A DNA stretch of 64,000 nt from Parietaria judaica. Lineage: Eukaryota > Streptophyta > Magnoliopsida > Rosales > Urticaceae. Location: contig OX940864.1 in assembly GCA_954871525.1 (NCBI GenBank), positions 10,038,001 to 10,102,000 of the forward strand, in the 5' to 3' direction. Of the stretch, positions 22,277 through 34,883 are shown piece after piece. Each line of letters starts with the position of its first letter. Position 1 is the stretch's first letter. The position numbers and the translations under genes are program-made. Below the pieces are notes generated by a model, which was given only the letters and a program-made list of their open reading frames with translations, searched no databases and was not told where the DNA came from.

Positions 22277-22332
22277 AAACTGAAACTGCAGGATTATGTG
22301 TCGGTAGCAGAAATGGATCTCTTCCCCTCTTA
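22277..22332 (+). pseudogene. Duplicated, truncated exon 9 in copy D
   Basis: After aactgcag the sequence reads DYVSVAEMDLFPS and stops. It matches the start of exon 9 (GFVSLAE/GFVSLSED), whose intact version lies 290 bases downstream behind a near-identical acceptor. If used, it would end the protein just after the GNAT domain, giving a GNAT-only product. Confidence 0.6.
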
Positions 22333-22949
22333 AACGTTTTTGTATTAATTTACCCTTTGAATCTGTTCAAGAACTGTCTCAGTTTTTCTGTTAAATTTTA
22401 AGTTACTTGTGCAATAAGTTATTCGATTTGCATTTACTTAAACCATGACACTGACAGTGTGATAAGTTCAATAGGCAAGTAGATACAAAAATAAAATAAA
22501 ATAAAAAACAAGGAAGAAATTTGAGACAATGCGACAAGTTATAGGGAGATAATTGACAATCGATATTGACCTGAAACTTCAGGGTTTTGTGTCATTATCA
22601 GAAGATTGGCTCGATGACAACATTCACAAAGCATTAAGCTTCCCCGGTGTATCAGGGCTCATGATTCTTCATCTCAAGCAGAGTTCTTCAGCTCACACTG
22701 CAGATTCCTTGAAGTTGAGTTTACTATTACAGCCCAAGGTAACTGTTGTCGAGGTCTCAAATTCAGAGGATCAGAACGCCGTGGAAACGCTAAAGAGAAG
22801 TATTTCGAGGACTGAATCTCCCCACTGTGAAGTTCTGGGGAATGATGTGCTCCCATGCATAGAGAAGAAAATAGACGGTGTGAAAAACACTTTTTTCTCT
22901 ACTTTGCAGTTGCTGAGTTCTCATGAGACTAATGAATAGAAATCTGCAT

Positions 22950-23660
22950 CAATGTTTGAATTCAATACTAGTTCTGCACCATATAACCTGTTACACGCCG
23001 AACTTCTATATACCAAAAACCGGTCAGTAGAAAAATTGGTTTTTGCCCATCAAATTGGTAGCTACTTCACGTTACCTGTTGCAATATATTTATATATTTA
23101 TTTATTTATTTCGAAGGCTATCTTACTACCTTTTTTTGAACTGTTAATTTGATTATGAAATGTCATTTTTCTATTTGAAGTTGATATTTTTTTTTAATCT
23201 ATTTTCTTCGTAAAAACGAGTTACCAGAAGTACCAGTCCTGTAGTAAAAATGCTCAAAAAATTAATTATTGGAACAGGTGTCACCCCTACATGTTTGAAT
23301 TCAATGCTTGTTCTGCACAGTATAAACTGTTATGCGTCGAGCTTTTTCTTGTTACAGAAAACCGGCTAATAGATAATCTGTTTTTACCCTCAAAATTGGT
23401 AACACCTATAGGATTTTTTGTTCAGTTACCTTAAGGTTACCGGTTTTAATATATTTATTCTTTTATTTCATAATATATAAATTTATTCTAGCTTCCTATG
23501 TATTTTTGTTAGAGTATCTTATATTCTTCTTTTGGACTGTTATTGATTCTGAAATGTTAGACTAGATTAAATGCTAAAACAATCGTTAGTGGTAAGGAAT
23601 TCACCCCTACATGTGTGAAGTCAATGCTTGTTCTGTACAATATCATCATGAAGATTTAAA
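22950..23660. repeat. Intronic tandem duplication in copy D
   Basis: A block of about 330 bases starting near atgtttgaattcaatactag (22950) recurs near 23290 and partly near 23605 (cacccctacatg, caatgcttgttctg). All lie in intron 9 and are non-coding. Confidence 0.55.
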
Positions 23661-26600
23661 AAATATATTAAGGTTTTCTAGAAAGAGAGTTAGATAATTA
23701 GTAACGATCTCTTATATATCTGCCTATACAAGGTAAATGAAAGTGTGAAATTTGTTTGTTCTTGACAGGTCCTCAGTGCCAAGACTCACTTCTTATTGCC
23801 AGATCGAAGTCGAATAAATCACCAGAACATTGCTCTAGTTCAACACAAGGCTCAAGTACTAAGAGGTTCTGGGAAGCTTCATTATCCTCATTGACATCGA
23901 AGAAAGTCAAACGAAGCAAGGTTGACTGCCAGCTAGGCTCTAACAGGGATACTTGTAACTCTGATGCCCCGAAAAACAAGTCTTCGATCAGAAAAGACGT
24001 ATCCACAACAAGACAATTCTTTAAGATCATGCTGACGAATTTCGCTGATGATATCACGAAAGCTAACCTCTCAAAGGTACCATTCAGCTTGTTTGTTGAC
24101 CTGTTTTGTGTTAGAACGATATTATTGTGTCATTAAATGTATGTTTTCTCATAACGTGTAATTAGGTCTATGGTTAATAAAGTGTGTGAGCCTATATATG
24201 ACGTGCAACATTCGGGTTAGATGTCATGTTTGATTAGATTGAAGTATTTTATTGAACATTATTTAGTGAATTTTCAGGTCCGACTTTCAAATTATAGATT
24301 GGGTCCTATCTTTAGGCGTGAGAAGTTCGTTTTTCCCCTTTAAAGTTATTATGTTTGTATAGGTTATAACAGACCTCGGTGGTATTGTTACATCCGATGG
24401 AAGTTCAAGCACGCATGTCATCACAGACAAAGTGATAGAAACTTTAGATTTCTACACTGCACTTTGCTCGGGGTTAGTGCTCTCATGTTTCATTTTATTT
24501 CCAAATTTATTTAATATTTTTTCCGTAGTTACGCTACACTGTTTGGCTATTCTCAATTTTCTTTATTAGTAATGGAAAGGCTTCATATTTTCAAGTCTTT
24601 TAGTCCTACTATAACTATTTTTCCTTAAGTGATCCTTTCTTTTCAAGCTAGGATTCTTAGGCTTAAGGTGTTCTGACTCATTGAAATACTTTGGTTCATT
24701 TTCATTAGTGTATAATTTGGTCAGTTAAGGGGGCATTTCGAGAATTGGAACTCGGGAACTCTTGCACCCACTCAAGTTCATATTAGCGTATTCACAATGA
24801 TGCTTTTAAAGAATTTAGCTCAGTGTCTAAGCCAAGGTTAAAAAAAACATTACTGATGAAAAACCGATGGTTTGGGACTTAATGGTTTTGCTGACGGGTT
24901 TTACATAAACAATGGATTTGCTGAAACAGTATTTACTGATTAGATTTTTCAGGTTAACTGGTTACCAACGAGTTTACTGATGGGTTTTCTATATAATAAA
25001 AGTTGCGGCTCTACCGCTTGGTTGAAGCTTTTTACTTCGTCTTTTCGTGTAATAACGATATTTATTGTTTATATTCAGCAGCAACAATTATTAAGATATT
25101 TTTTTTACGGGTGCTGGTCGATTTCAGTTAACCAATGAATGTTCATTGGAAAGCCGCAAAAATTAAAGCCTAGTCTTAACTTTTACCGCTCATTGGAAAA
25201 CCGCAAAAAATTGAACCCTGGTCTAGACTTTTGCTGCTTCATATGTCAAGGCTTTTGATAATCTCGTTTGCTTTATTCGTAATCGACCAAAGATTGTACA
25301 CTCAACATTGTCTGTACTCTTTTGCAGAGCTTGGATAGTCTCAGAAAGTTGGTTACAAGAAAGCTCTCGAGAAGGCAAATTTTTGAGTAAGTTGCAACTT
25401 GCAACTTGAAATGGCTTTAGAGCTGACCAATTACTGTATAACCTCCATAAATTAATAACTTAAGGAAAAAGAATTTTATTATATTAAGAGGTTATTGTCT
25501 TATTGTTCTCTAACAGAAGTCTTTTATGTTGTAGATGAAAAGCCATACATATTGATCGACAAAGAGTTTGAGCTGAAATATAAACTCAAGTTCAAAACTG
25601 CGATCTCCAGAGCAAAAGCGCGTCCAGGAGTGTTGCTTAAAAAGTACAATGTACATTTTGATCGTCCCGTCTATGAAGATGATGATCTTCCCGTTACGCT
25701 TCAAGAGCAGCGCTTGTCCATAATTGTTAGATCGGCTGGTGCCAATGTATGTTCACAAACCCTTACTTGGCCCTTGCCAATTCTGTGATAAATTTAGGGA
25801 ATAATTAATGTTTTATTCTCAAATATTATATTTTTTTAATTTATGTTTCTCCCTAACTTATTTCCGTATCAATTATGTTACTAAGTATTAGGGTTCCTCC
25901 AACACGTCGGTCGGTCAACTCTTGTTGTCCGTTTATTTTTATAAAAAAAATAAAAAATTAGGGTGCCTCCGAGACTTCATTTGGAGAATTTTTAGTCTAA
26001 CTCTCGAATTAGAGATCGGATATCATTGAGTTTTGTTTATTTTTTATTACCTGTTTGGTACTAGTTTGATAGGACTCGGTAACGAAATATTAGTATTTGA
26101 TTTCTTATACTATTTATTATTAACACCATTTATTTATTTATTTTAATTCGAAAATGCGTAGAAACATGGTAAAAAAGGCAAAATTGTGAATAAATCATAC
26201 ATATCCACGTAGAACTTCACGGTAACTGGATAAATTTAATTACTTTATATCATTGAAAATTTGTGCCGAAAAATAAAAAAGAATACATATATTTATCTTT
26301 TGTACAATGTGTATATTTGTGAAATTCTTAATTTAATATGCATGCATGCGTTTCCTGTATTTAATATTTAGACCTTGGAACTCAATCAATGCTGTACAGA
26401 GGTTTCTTCAATTTCTTGTCTCTGCTTCGTGTGTGAATGCAGATCATACCGAGCTCTCAAGGAGACTTACCACCGCATACAATTTACGTTGCGGATGAAA
26501 AAGACTTGAAACGAAAGGTCAACGACGGACGCTTGATGAATTGGATCGACACATATAAGTGCAATGGTGACGAGCTTTTGAGATGCGTGATGAGACAGTG

Positions 26601-27390
26601 GTTCGATTTGAAGCCCTATGAGACGGAAAATATGAAAGAAAAGAGGCTCTATAGGGAGCTAAATCCCGAGCTCTACGACTGGTGAGTGTCGCAATTTGTG
26701 ATGATCTCTAACTTAAGGAAGTGAAAGAACGTAACAAGACATAGATAGCTATTTACTACTAGGCTGCAAATTTTGTACAGGTTGTTCTGGTTATGGTCTC
26801 GGTCCATTTTTGTTAAAATCAGGATCCGGTTCCCGATTTGAGGACTAGGATTCGAGATCAAGATAGTGCTTAAAATCCTCAGGTTTTTGTTTCGGTTCTA
26901 GTTTGTAATATGATATTATTTAAAACAATTTATGTTAGTTTTGGTATTAGTTTCTCCAAACACTATTGTTCATTAATTGTTTATGATGTTTGTCATGAAT
27001 ATGTCGTTTATTGAATTTTTTTGTGTCGTTTTTTTTTTATTGTTAATTTTGTCTTAAATTCCTATTTCCTTTCACCTATACTATTTACTTCTGTCTAAAG
27101 GTTTGTAGAGGCACAAATTACTTTTTTAGGTTTACCATCATATAATTTCAATCTCATTTTATTTATATTATTGCCTTATTGATGTCTATTTTACCTATGT
27201 AATTTTATTGGAAAAATGAATGAAAATGCAAAAAAGAAAAAAGAAAAGAAAAGAGAGGCTATATTATATGCTTGCAGTTGGCTCCTTCATTTAAAAAAAT
27301 AACAACAAAGCCTTTTCAACTTCTAATTTTTGGCAAATTAGTTTTTTCTTATTATAACTTGATTGAAAATTAGTGTTATGTTAATTATAA

Positions 27391-29153
27391 GGGTCAATGA
27401 CGGCGAAAATACTCAAAGTTTGGTAAAAAAATCCCTCGTGTACCCAAAGCAAGGAATTGATTATCGCGATTATCGAGCGATTAATCGCTGAAAACCACTT
27501 CTCGGTAACTTATCTCCTCTAATCGTTGTCGTTTTATACTTGTCGCGATTTTTCGATTTGAAAAGCAAGTCACTTATTGAGCAAAGTTTTCAAGTGTATT
27601 TTTTCGAAAAGCTTGTTACTTTTCGGTCAAAAACGATAAGTCAACCCCAGTATAGTTTTCCTTTTTTGCGGCAAAAGTTCCAAATTCTTTTAATTTCATA
27701 ATTTAAAGGTATTTTAGGATTTTTTTTAGTGGATCTTGAGTGTTTTGAAGTTTAAATGTTGTATATGTATGAATCATGTCAAATTTTCACAATTTTATTC
27801 TATATTTCATACAGTTACATAGAAAGCTATTAGGTTGAATGAAAGTTCAAGTTTGAGTTTCATGATACTTTGATTGTACATTTTAGGTTTTGAATCAAAT
27901 GTTATTGTTGAATTTGATTTTTTTAGGTTTATTAAGGAATATGGATGAATTATAATAGTTTGTGTGATTTTTGTTATTTTTTTGTTGTTGTTGCATATTT
28001 GGGGTGATTTTAGTGTTTATATAATTGCGGTAAAAGTATTTATTTTTCGGAAATTGTTGAACTTGAGCTATATTTTTAATATTTTTGATGTAATTTCATT
28101 GTTTAACAATGTATATAATTAGGAAACTGTGAGTTTGACATATTTTTTTTTGCAATTTGACGTTTTCCCGAATTGTCCAATTATTGCGGCAAAAGTACAT
28201 ATGTTTCAGAAATTGGTTAATTGAGCTAGTTAATCGACTTTTTTTTGGTGTAATTTAATTTTATAATATTGTATATAATTCATAAATTGTGAGGTTGACA
28301 TAATTTGTTTTGTAATTTTACGTTTTCCAACTATTGAGTCAAAAGTACATATTTTTAGGAAATTGGTTAAATTGAGCTAGTTCTTCAATTTTTTTATACA
28401 ACTTTAAGTGGGCAGATTTTATATAATTAACAATTGGTGATTTTTAAATATTTTATTTTAGTAAAATATGACTTTGACTCTTTCCAAAATTTATCAAATA
28501 AGCATATTTTATCTAATAGTAAATAACTAAAGAGAGCATTTTGATTTACAAGTTACAACTTATAATTTGTTAATAATAATTGTTATTATAATTGATTTTT
28601 TTATAAGTTTTCCATCGATAAGTTCGATAAGTTTCGATAACGGCAAACGATAATTTTTATAGGTTTTCCATCGATAAATTCATCGGTAAACGATTACTCC
28701 GTCGATAACGGCAAACGATTTTTCGGCAAAAACGGCATTCAAATCCTTGACCCAAAGTCTAAAAGTGATGGCAAAAATATCCAAAACCATATTTGGGTGA
28801 CCACTCTATTCTCGTAACGCAATTAACTTACCCGTTAACTCTGGCCACGTGGACAAATGTGGCTTGCTGACATGGCAATCTTTTGCCACGTGGACGAGCC
28901 TACATCAGCCTCGTTTACGACAAAACAACAAATGAAACCCCTAATTGGGCTCGTCCACGTGGCAAAAAATTGCTATGTCAGCAAACCACGTTTGTCCACG
29001 TGGCCAGAGTTAACGAGTATGTTAACTGCGTTACGAGAATGGAGTGGTCAACGCTCAAAATGTGACTTTGGGTATTTTTGCCACCACTTTTAGACTTTGG
29101 ATACACGAGGGGTTCTTTGACCAAACTTTGGATATTTTCGCCGTCATTATCCC
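27391..29153. mobile_element. MULE-type fold-back element, interrupted by a hAT element
   Basis: Outer ends gggtcaatgacggcgaaaat and cgccgtcattatccc are inverted, and the arms continue inward for about 200 bases (tacccaaagtctaaaagtg / cacttttagactttggata; gccacgtggacgag / ctcgtccacgtggc). Flanks taattataa (27382-27390) and taaatataa (29154-29162) match at eight of nine bases, the MULE duplication length. The hAT element at 27450-28749 sits in the left arm. No transposase. Confidence 0.8.
27450..28749 (+). mobile_element. hAT-type element, 1300 bp, TSD acccaaag
   Basis: Starts caaggaattgattatcgcga and ends with the inverse of caaggatttgaatgccg. Flanked by acccaaag at 27442-27449 and 28750-28757. 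Subterminal regions are rich in cgataa and gcgattaatcg motifs; the interior repeats phrases such as ttgcggcaaaagtacatat. No transposase frame. A second copy lies at 43694-44965 in the opposite orientation. Confidence 0.88.
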
Positions 29154-29599
29154 TAAATATAACTAATTAAGAAATTTTGGGTTGTTTGAAATCTAAATGG
29201 GCTTCTAACTAGTTTAAATTTGAGTTACTGTGTGGTATTCTTGATAAGTTGAGACTTGAGAGGGGTACAAAAGTCAATTTATTTTTAAAAAAAATCATAA
29301 AGCGACTAAATTAGTCTTATAAAAAACGTGACACACTGACAGTAATCTACTATTAAGTTATAGCTAAATATTTTACTATATGAAAAAAAAAGTAAAAAAA
29401 AGTTGAGAATTTCACAGTTATCTTTTCTTTTTATTTATAAGTTCTTGTAGTTTTAATTTGGGAAAAGCGAATTAATTTAAGTAATTGTTTACCAGCAAAT
29501 CTTTTGTCATTAACCCAAAATAATAATAATAAGGATTTCTTAAAGTAAATGTTGACGTGGTTTCCCACTTCAAACAGTCAAGTATTACTTGTGAGCGTA

Positions 29600-30300
29600 T
29601 GATATTCTTGAGATTGATGACTTGGTGGAATTCGATCTCTCACGTTGCAAGCTCTCGATTCACTCTCGATATGTGTATATAAATATAAGCGGTATAAATG
29701 AGACGAGGGTTTTTTTTTATAGAGGTTCGTCCCAAGGCGGTAGTTGACTACGTCCTCTGTTAGTTTATTGCGACAAATGACATAGACGGACAGCTACATG
29801 CAGCAAATCACGTCTAGAACCAAAGAAAGAATGAGAAGAAATGAATAGAATACAACGAAATCTCCAAGTAAGCAGAAATGCCGGGTAGCGAGCTCTTGAT
29901 GTATTCTCTCAGGGATGCGTGTCTTGATCTAAGCTTGAGCTTGATATTTATAGGCTTAAATTCTTCCCGTTGGACTTCCAGGAATCGTGGGGTCTTCTCT
30001 CCGAGCTGAACGGATCGAATGGCTCGCCTTGCTACACGTGTCCCACGACTGCGTTCTCTTCGTCGCGTTTGAATTATGCCCGTTGAAGACTTGACTCCGT
30101 GCTCCTGGTCTTCTGCTGAGGTTCGAATTAGAATGCCGGGTAGAGAATGTGACGATTCTACCCTCTTCTTTCTGGGCTGATGACGGATAGCGTTGGGCCT
30201 TTGGGCTTTTTAGGCCGAGTGGCTTTGTATCCGTTGGGCTTTGTCTGATTGAGAGCTTTAGTGGGCTTCTCAATTGGGCTTTTATAGATACCGGTCTATT
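29600..30300 (-). repeat. Possible LTR or other retroelement remnant
   Basis: A GC-richer block between AT-rich flanks, with ggcggtagttgactacgtcc, two gaaatgccgggtag-like phrases (29876 and 30132) and a tatttataggctt that would be a TATA region on the other strand. The style resembles a plant LTR on the minus strand, but I could not find matching TG/CA ends with a target duplication. It separates copies D and E. Confidence 0.3.
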
Positions 30301-30464
30301 CCTTTAAAACCTTTAATTTTCACTTATAAATTTAATTAATTCACAACTTTAGTACTTTATGTCATATTAAATAATGACGAATTTGTACATCAACAGTAAA
30401 TTTATTTGGATAGAAATATAATAAAGTTAACAACATATTTACGATAATGCCCCAATTACCCGCC

Positions 30465-30472
30465 TATATAAA
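30465..30472 (+). promoter_or_regulatory. TATA box of copy E
   Basis: Reads tatataaa, 61 bases before the ATG, following the conserved block acgataatgccccaattacc. Confidence 0.6.
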
Positions 30473-30525
30473 CCTTTCACTGTCTGTCAGTGTCTTTCGA
30501 AAGACGAAACTCGAAAAACATACTA

Positions 30526-33500
30526 ATGGCGCCAAAAAACACCTCTTCGATTCCTCGCTCTTCTATCCCAATCGGTAATGGCTTCTCTGCGAACGAGATC
30601 TCCATTCAAACAATCTACGAGAAAATGGGTCCTCTTCTGATAATCTTTACGTGGCCATTTTCCCCCTTTGCAGGCAATTGCGAGGTTTCGGTTGAGGCGA
30701 AGAAATACGCTTGCGAATCGGAAGGGGACAGCCTCCCGATCTCTGTCTCGCGAAATGTGAAGATTCGCGTTTCAGGTATCGGAAATCGCTCGAAGCTGAT
30801 TTTCGGAAGACATTCTTCTCTTTTTTCCTGATTTCTTTTGCTTTGGTATTTCGGTTTCAGTGAGGAAGGAGAAGGGCATCGATGGAGAGAACCGCGAGGG
30901 TTGTAAGTCTACTGATCTAGGTATTCTTGTTTGGCTTCTTTTACTGGAAGCTCTGTGATTTTTGCATCTTGATGTTTCGATGAAAAATGTATTGAGATTC
31001 AAGCACACAGATGAACTAGATTCAAGATTATAGCATGAAAATGTGATATTTGGGAGCAATATAGATTGGCTTATTTTGCACAGGCGAGGAGGGTGTGAGG
31101 GAGATTAATGCTTCACGTGAAGATGTGCTCACCTTTGTGCTGGCTAATCCTAAAGATCTTAGCGGTATTAGCAGGTCTTATCTTCAGGTAATGTTTGTAA
31201 TAACAGAGTGTAGAGAGGAACTGAATAATTTTTCACGTGTATATAAGTCTCTGTATATGTAGAGGGGAATTGAATAATTCTGTACATGGGGTTTGCAGAA
31301 AGTGCTGGAGATGTATTCTAAGGAACTACCCACAATGAAGTACGCTGCGAATACCGGAAAACACTCGACATTCTTGGAGAGATGTGTAATGAATGGGTAC
31401 AAAGCAGTTTCTTTATTACATTTCCTGCTACTAATTTTAGGATTTTTTTTAATATGTCTTACAGTGTGTTATGTGAATTAGTATGATTTGTCTTAATATT
31501 TTTTTACATGTTTTCTAATAAACTACCGCCGCCCTCACAGGAAGTATTGCTCGTTGCTTTTGAATATGTCAGAGGGAGATTCTGGAAAGGTAATTTATCA
31601 AATAGTATGCATGTCTTATTATTATACTACTTATGCCAGTTAATAAATAGCTTATTCCGATCAGAGACCATATTGGATCAAGTCTCATTTTTTTATTTAA
31701 ACAGGTTATAGGTGCAATTACTTATCAAATTGTTCCTGCTGACACGCAATATGCTGAGATTCCTCTTGCTGCTGTCAATTCAATTTACCAACAAAAGGTC
31801 CTTTTTTGAGAATTCCTTTCTCTCAGCACTTTTTTCTTTCTTTCTTTATTCAATGAGAATAACCCAAGTTTATTGATTGTTAGTTATGTTATCGTTGTTA
31901 TTGTTTTTCCTTTTAATGATTTAATTAAATTAGCCTTCATATACCCCCCTTTATACCGTTGATAACATGAGTGCTAAATTTTGTATCATGACGTCTTTTT
32001 TTATGAAGTTATACTAATAAGGGAGTTTCACATTATTTTAGCATTATATTTCATTATTTCTCATCTGGCTTTAAAATTCTTATATTATATTATAATTTGC
32101 AGGGAGTTGGTCGCACTATGTTTGAGGAGCTAAGAAAGAGACTTCAGAGCGTAGGTGTCACCTCGATAATCTGTTGGGGAGACAAGGAATCTGAAGGATT
32201 TTGGCATAAACAGGTATCTATAGTCTATATTTCTCTAAAACTATTTAAAGCCATAGGGAGAATGTTGATAATTACTCACTTTTTTGCTATTCTCTAGACA
32301 TTATATTAACTTGAAACTGCAGGGTTTTGTGTCATTAGCAGAAGTGGGTGTCAAGGGAAGAGCTCGGAGGCTGCCTATTAAATCCAACATTCGTAAAGCG
32401 TTAAGCTTCCCCGGTGGCTCAACGCTCATGATTCTACATCTGAAGCAGGATTCTTCAGCTCGCACTGCAGATTCCTTGAAGTGGAGTTTATTATTGCAGC
32501 CCAAGGGAAAATCATCTTCTGCTGTTATTGAGGTCCCAGATACAGGGGATCCAAACGCCGTGGAAACGCTAAAGCAAAGTGGGACTGAATCGCATTGTCC
32601 TGAAATGTTGGTGAATGATGTGCTCCCTCATATAGAGAAGAAAATAGACGGTAACAGAACTCACTTTCTACATTTGGCAGTTCATTTTAAATCAATGCTT
32701 TATTTTGCCAGTAACAAACCATTAACCGGTAAGAAAAAACGGTATTGGTTCCAGTTTCAGTTTCAATTTCATTTTTATCTTTTCTACCATGTTATTTTGA
32801 TTTGGACTATTTTATTTTGATGATTTTCACTATGTTATTTTGATTTTGGAAGTGCTGTTTTTTTTTTTTATTTGGACTTGATCTGAGATTTATTTGTTTT
32901 TAAAACCCGTTTTTTACTGGTACATGTTAAAAAACAGTAACGGAAAACCCATCACCGATTGTAAAAATGCCCAAAAACTGATTACAGTTGCTAGTTCACC
33001 CGTAATCACTACAAAATGCTGCAGATGTACAAAGAAGGTTTTTGAATTAATGACGGATCTCTTTTATATCTTTGTGTGTTCTTGGCAGGTCCTCAGGGCC
33101 AAGATGAAGTAGATGGGAACCTTCTTATTGCCAGATTGAAGTCGAACTTATTTGCAGAGCACTGCTCTCGCTCTACACAAGGCTCAGGTGGTAAGAGGGT
33201 TTGGGAAGCTTCACTATCCTCGTTGAAGTCGAAGAAAGTCAAAGGAAGCTTGGTTGACTTCCAGCAAGGCTCTAAGTGGGAGAGTTCTCATTATTACACG
33301 TGTAACTCGGATGCTCCGGAAAACAATTCCTCTGTCAGAGAAGTCTTGTCCTCAACCAGACAATGCTTTAAGTTTAACATTATGTTGATGGATATTGCTG
33401 ATGATGTCAAGAAAGCTAACCTTTCAAAGGTACACCCAGCTTGTTGGCCTGTGTTCTTTAGTATTGGTGAACGCTTATTTGAAGCTTCTTCGTTTGTATA

Positions 33501-34788
33501 GGTTATAACAGACCTCGGTGGTATTGTTACATCCGACGGCAGCTCAAGCACGCATGTCATCACAGGCAAAGTGAGAGCAACTTTAAATTTCTGCACTGCA
33601 CTTTGCTCAGGGTTAGTGCTCTCGAATTTTTACTTTCATCCAACATTACTAATTGTTGGTTATTTAATGAATACATGATGGAGAATATCTAATTCCTAAG
33701 TGTAAATATACAGAGACTATAATCCACACTTAAGGAAATATTTTTTCATTTATCTGACAAAGTTATCTGGGTCCAAAAGAAGACCCGGACAGTCCGTAAA
33801 CGACAACAAAATAAACACTTGTATTTTGCGTCGTGCAGAGCTTGGATCGTCTCGCCATGTTGGTTGAAAGAAAGTTTTCGACAAGGCAAATTTTTGGGTA
33901 TGTTGCGACTTTAAAGGACTCTATAGCTGACCAATTATTATCTTATTGCTTTAAGAGCCTTTTATGTTGCAGATGAAACGCCATACATATTGCACGACGA
34001 AGAGTATCAGCTGAAATATAAAACCGAGTTAAAAACTACAGTTCTCAGAGCAAAAGCGAATTCAGGAGCGTTGCTTAAAGGCTATGATGTGTTGCTTTCT
34101 CTCGGTGGGCCCTCAGCGAGGCCCTTATCTGCAATTGTCAGATCAGCCGGTGGCAATGTAAGTTCCGAAACCCTTGCTTGGTCCTCAAGAAAGTGATTGA
34201 CTGTTACAGAAACCTTTTTTTTTTCTTTCTTTCTTTCCCGTATATGCTTCAAGTATATATTACTCGTAATGTGCTTTTTTGCTTCAAGTATATATTACTC
34301 TTAACGTGCTTTTTTGAACGAGTAGCTTGTTTAACAAGCATACTCATCAATAAAACCGTTAACCACTTTACATTAAGATTGTATATCATTGCCGCTAAAA
34401 AAATTAATGTTGACATGCCGCTTCACTTGGCCTAATTTTTTTTTTTATACTTTTGCCGCAAATATCCCTAATTTTAACTCGTTAGTCTGAATTTGATTGA
34501 GCTTAGTTTTATGTTGAACGTCTTAGCAGAGCCTTTCGTAGACTCGTAAAATCAATGCATCACTTTTAAGTTTCTTCTGTGTTTTTCCTTGAAATACAGA
34601 TTATTGTAAACTTGGGGCAAGTTAATTTAGCTTCGAAAACAATATTCGTTGCATCGGAAGACAACGTGGAAGAAGCCATGGTCGCTGCAAAGCGCGGAAT
34701 ATGGACTTTCTGCAGCGACTGGCTTATGAACTGTGTCATGAAACAACACCTCGATTTTGACGCCCCAAAATTTGCAGAATCCTTGTGA
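30526..34788 (+). CDS. Copy E: GNAT acetyltransferase with tandem BRCT domains
   Basis: Fourteen exons in continuous phase, 625 residues: 30526-30574, 30674-30775, 30861-30920, 31084-31187, 31299-31396, 31541-31589, 31705-31797, 32103-32213, 32323-32650, 33089-33429, 33502-33611, 33839-33897, 33973-34157, 34600-34788. Residues about 75-235 are a GNAT fold; the acetyl-CoA motif Q-x-x-G-x-G is QQKGVGR (183-189), then MFEELRKRLQSVGV and EGFWHKQGFV. A basic Ser/Lys-rich linker follows. BRCT1 (about 420-505) has VITDLGGIVTSDGS and the hallmark tryptophan in AWIVSPCWLKES. BRCT2 (about 505-625) has IIVNLGQVNL and WTFCSDWLMNCVMKQ with its tryptophan kept. From memory this matches the Arabidopsis protein At2g41450, whose substrate I do not know. 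The domains suggest a nuclear acetyltransferase recruited to phosphoproteins, perhaps in DNA repair; that is inference. This is the only copy with GNAT and both BRCT domains intact. Intron 1 could be retained in frame. Confidence 0.85.
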
Positions 34789-34883
34789 GTTCATGTGACA
34801 TGATCAACTTCGATGAAGCTCTGGATTTTCAGATGAAATGTAAATTCCTTCCTCATTTATAATTATATATATACATATATATA

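Larger units (their letters stand above)
18465..26685 (+). pseudogene. Copy D: GNAT-BRCT paralogue, frame broken in a GNAT exon
   Basis: Has the full exon set of copy E: 18465-18498, 18616-18717, 18798-18851, 19607-19710, exon 5 from about 20488, 20642-20690, 21125-21217, 21768-21878, 22583-22877, 23769-24076, 24363-24472, 25328-25386, 25535-25746, 26443-26685. Exon 5 is damaged: after TFLLELV comes an in-frame TAA, the donor is displaced and the phase no longer fits exon 6, so the GNAT frame is interrupted. The acetyl-CoA motif is also altered: the first glutamine of Q-x-x-G-x-G is histidine (YHQKGVGR). The BRCT half (exons 9-14) is intact: VITDLGGIVTSD, AWIVSESWLQ, DLKRKVNDG, and the tail ending ELNPELYDW shared with A and B. 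Introns are swollen by a MITE and duplications. It may still make a BRCT protein from an internal start, but as a whole gene it is broken. Confidence 0.75.

Noticed and set aside
27450..28749. Considered as an autonomous transposon or a gene in the gap
   Set aside because: No open frame of useful length; it is a non-autonomous element only.
28797..29040. Repeated ccacgtgg and tccacgtggc motifs read as G-box regulatory sites
   Set aside because: They belong to the inverted arms of a transposable element, not to a gene promoter.
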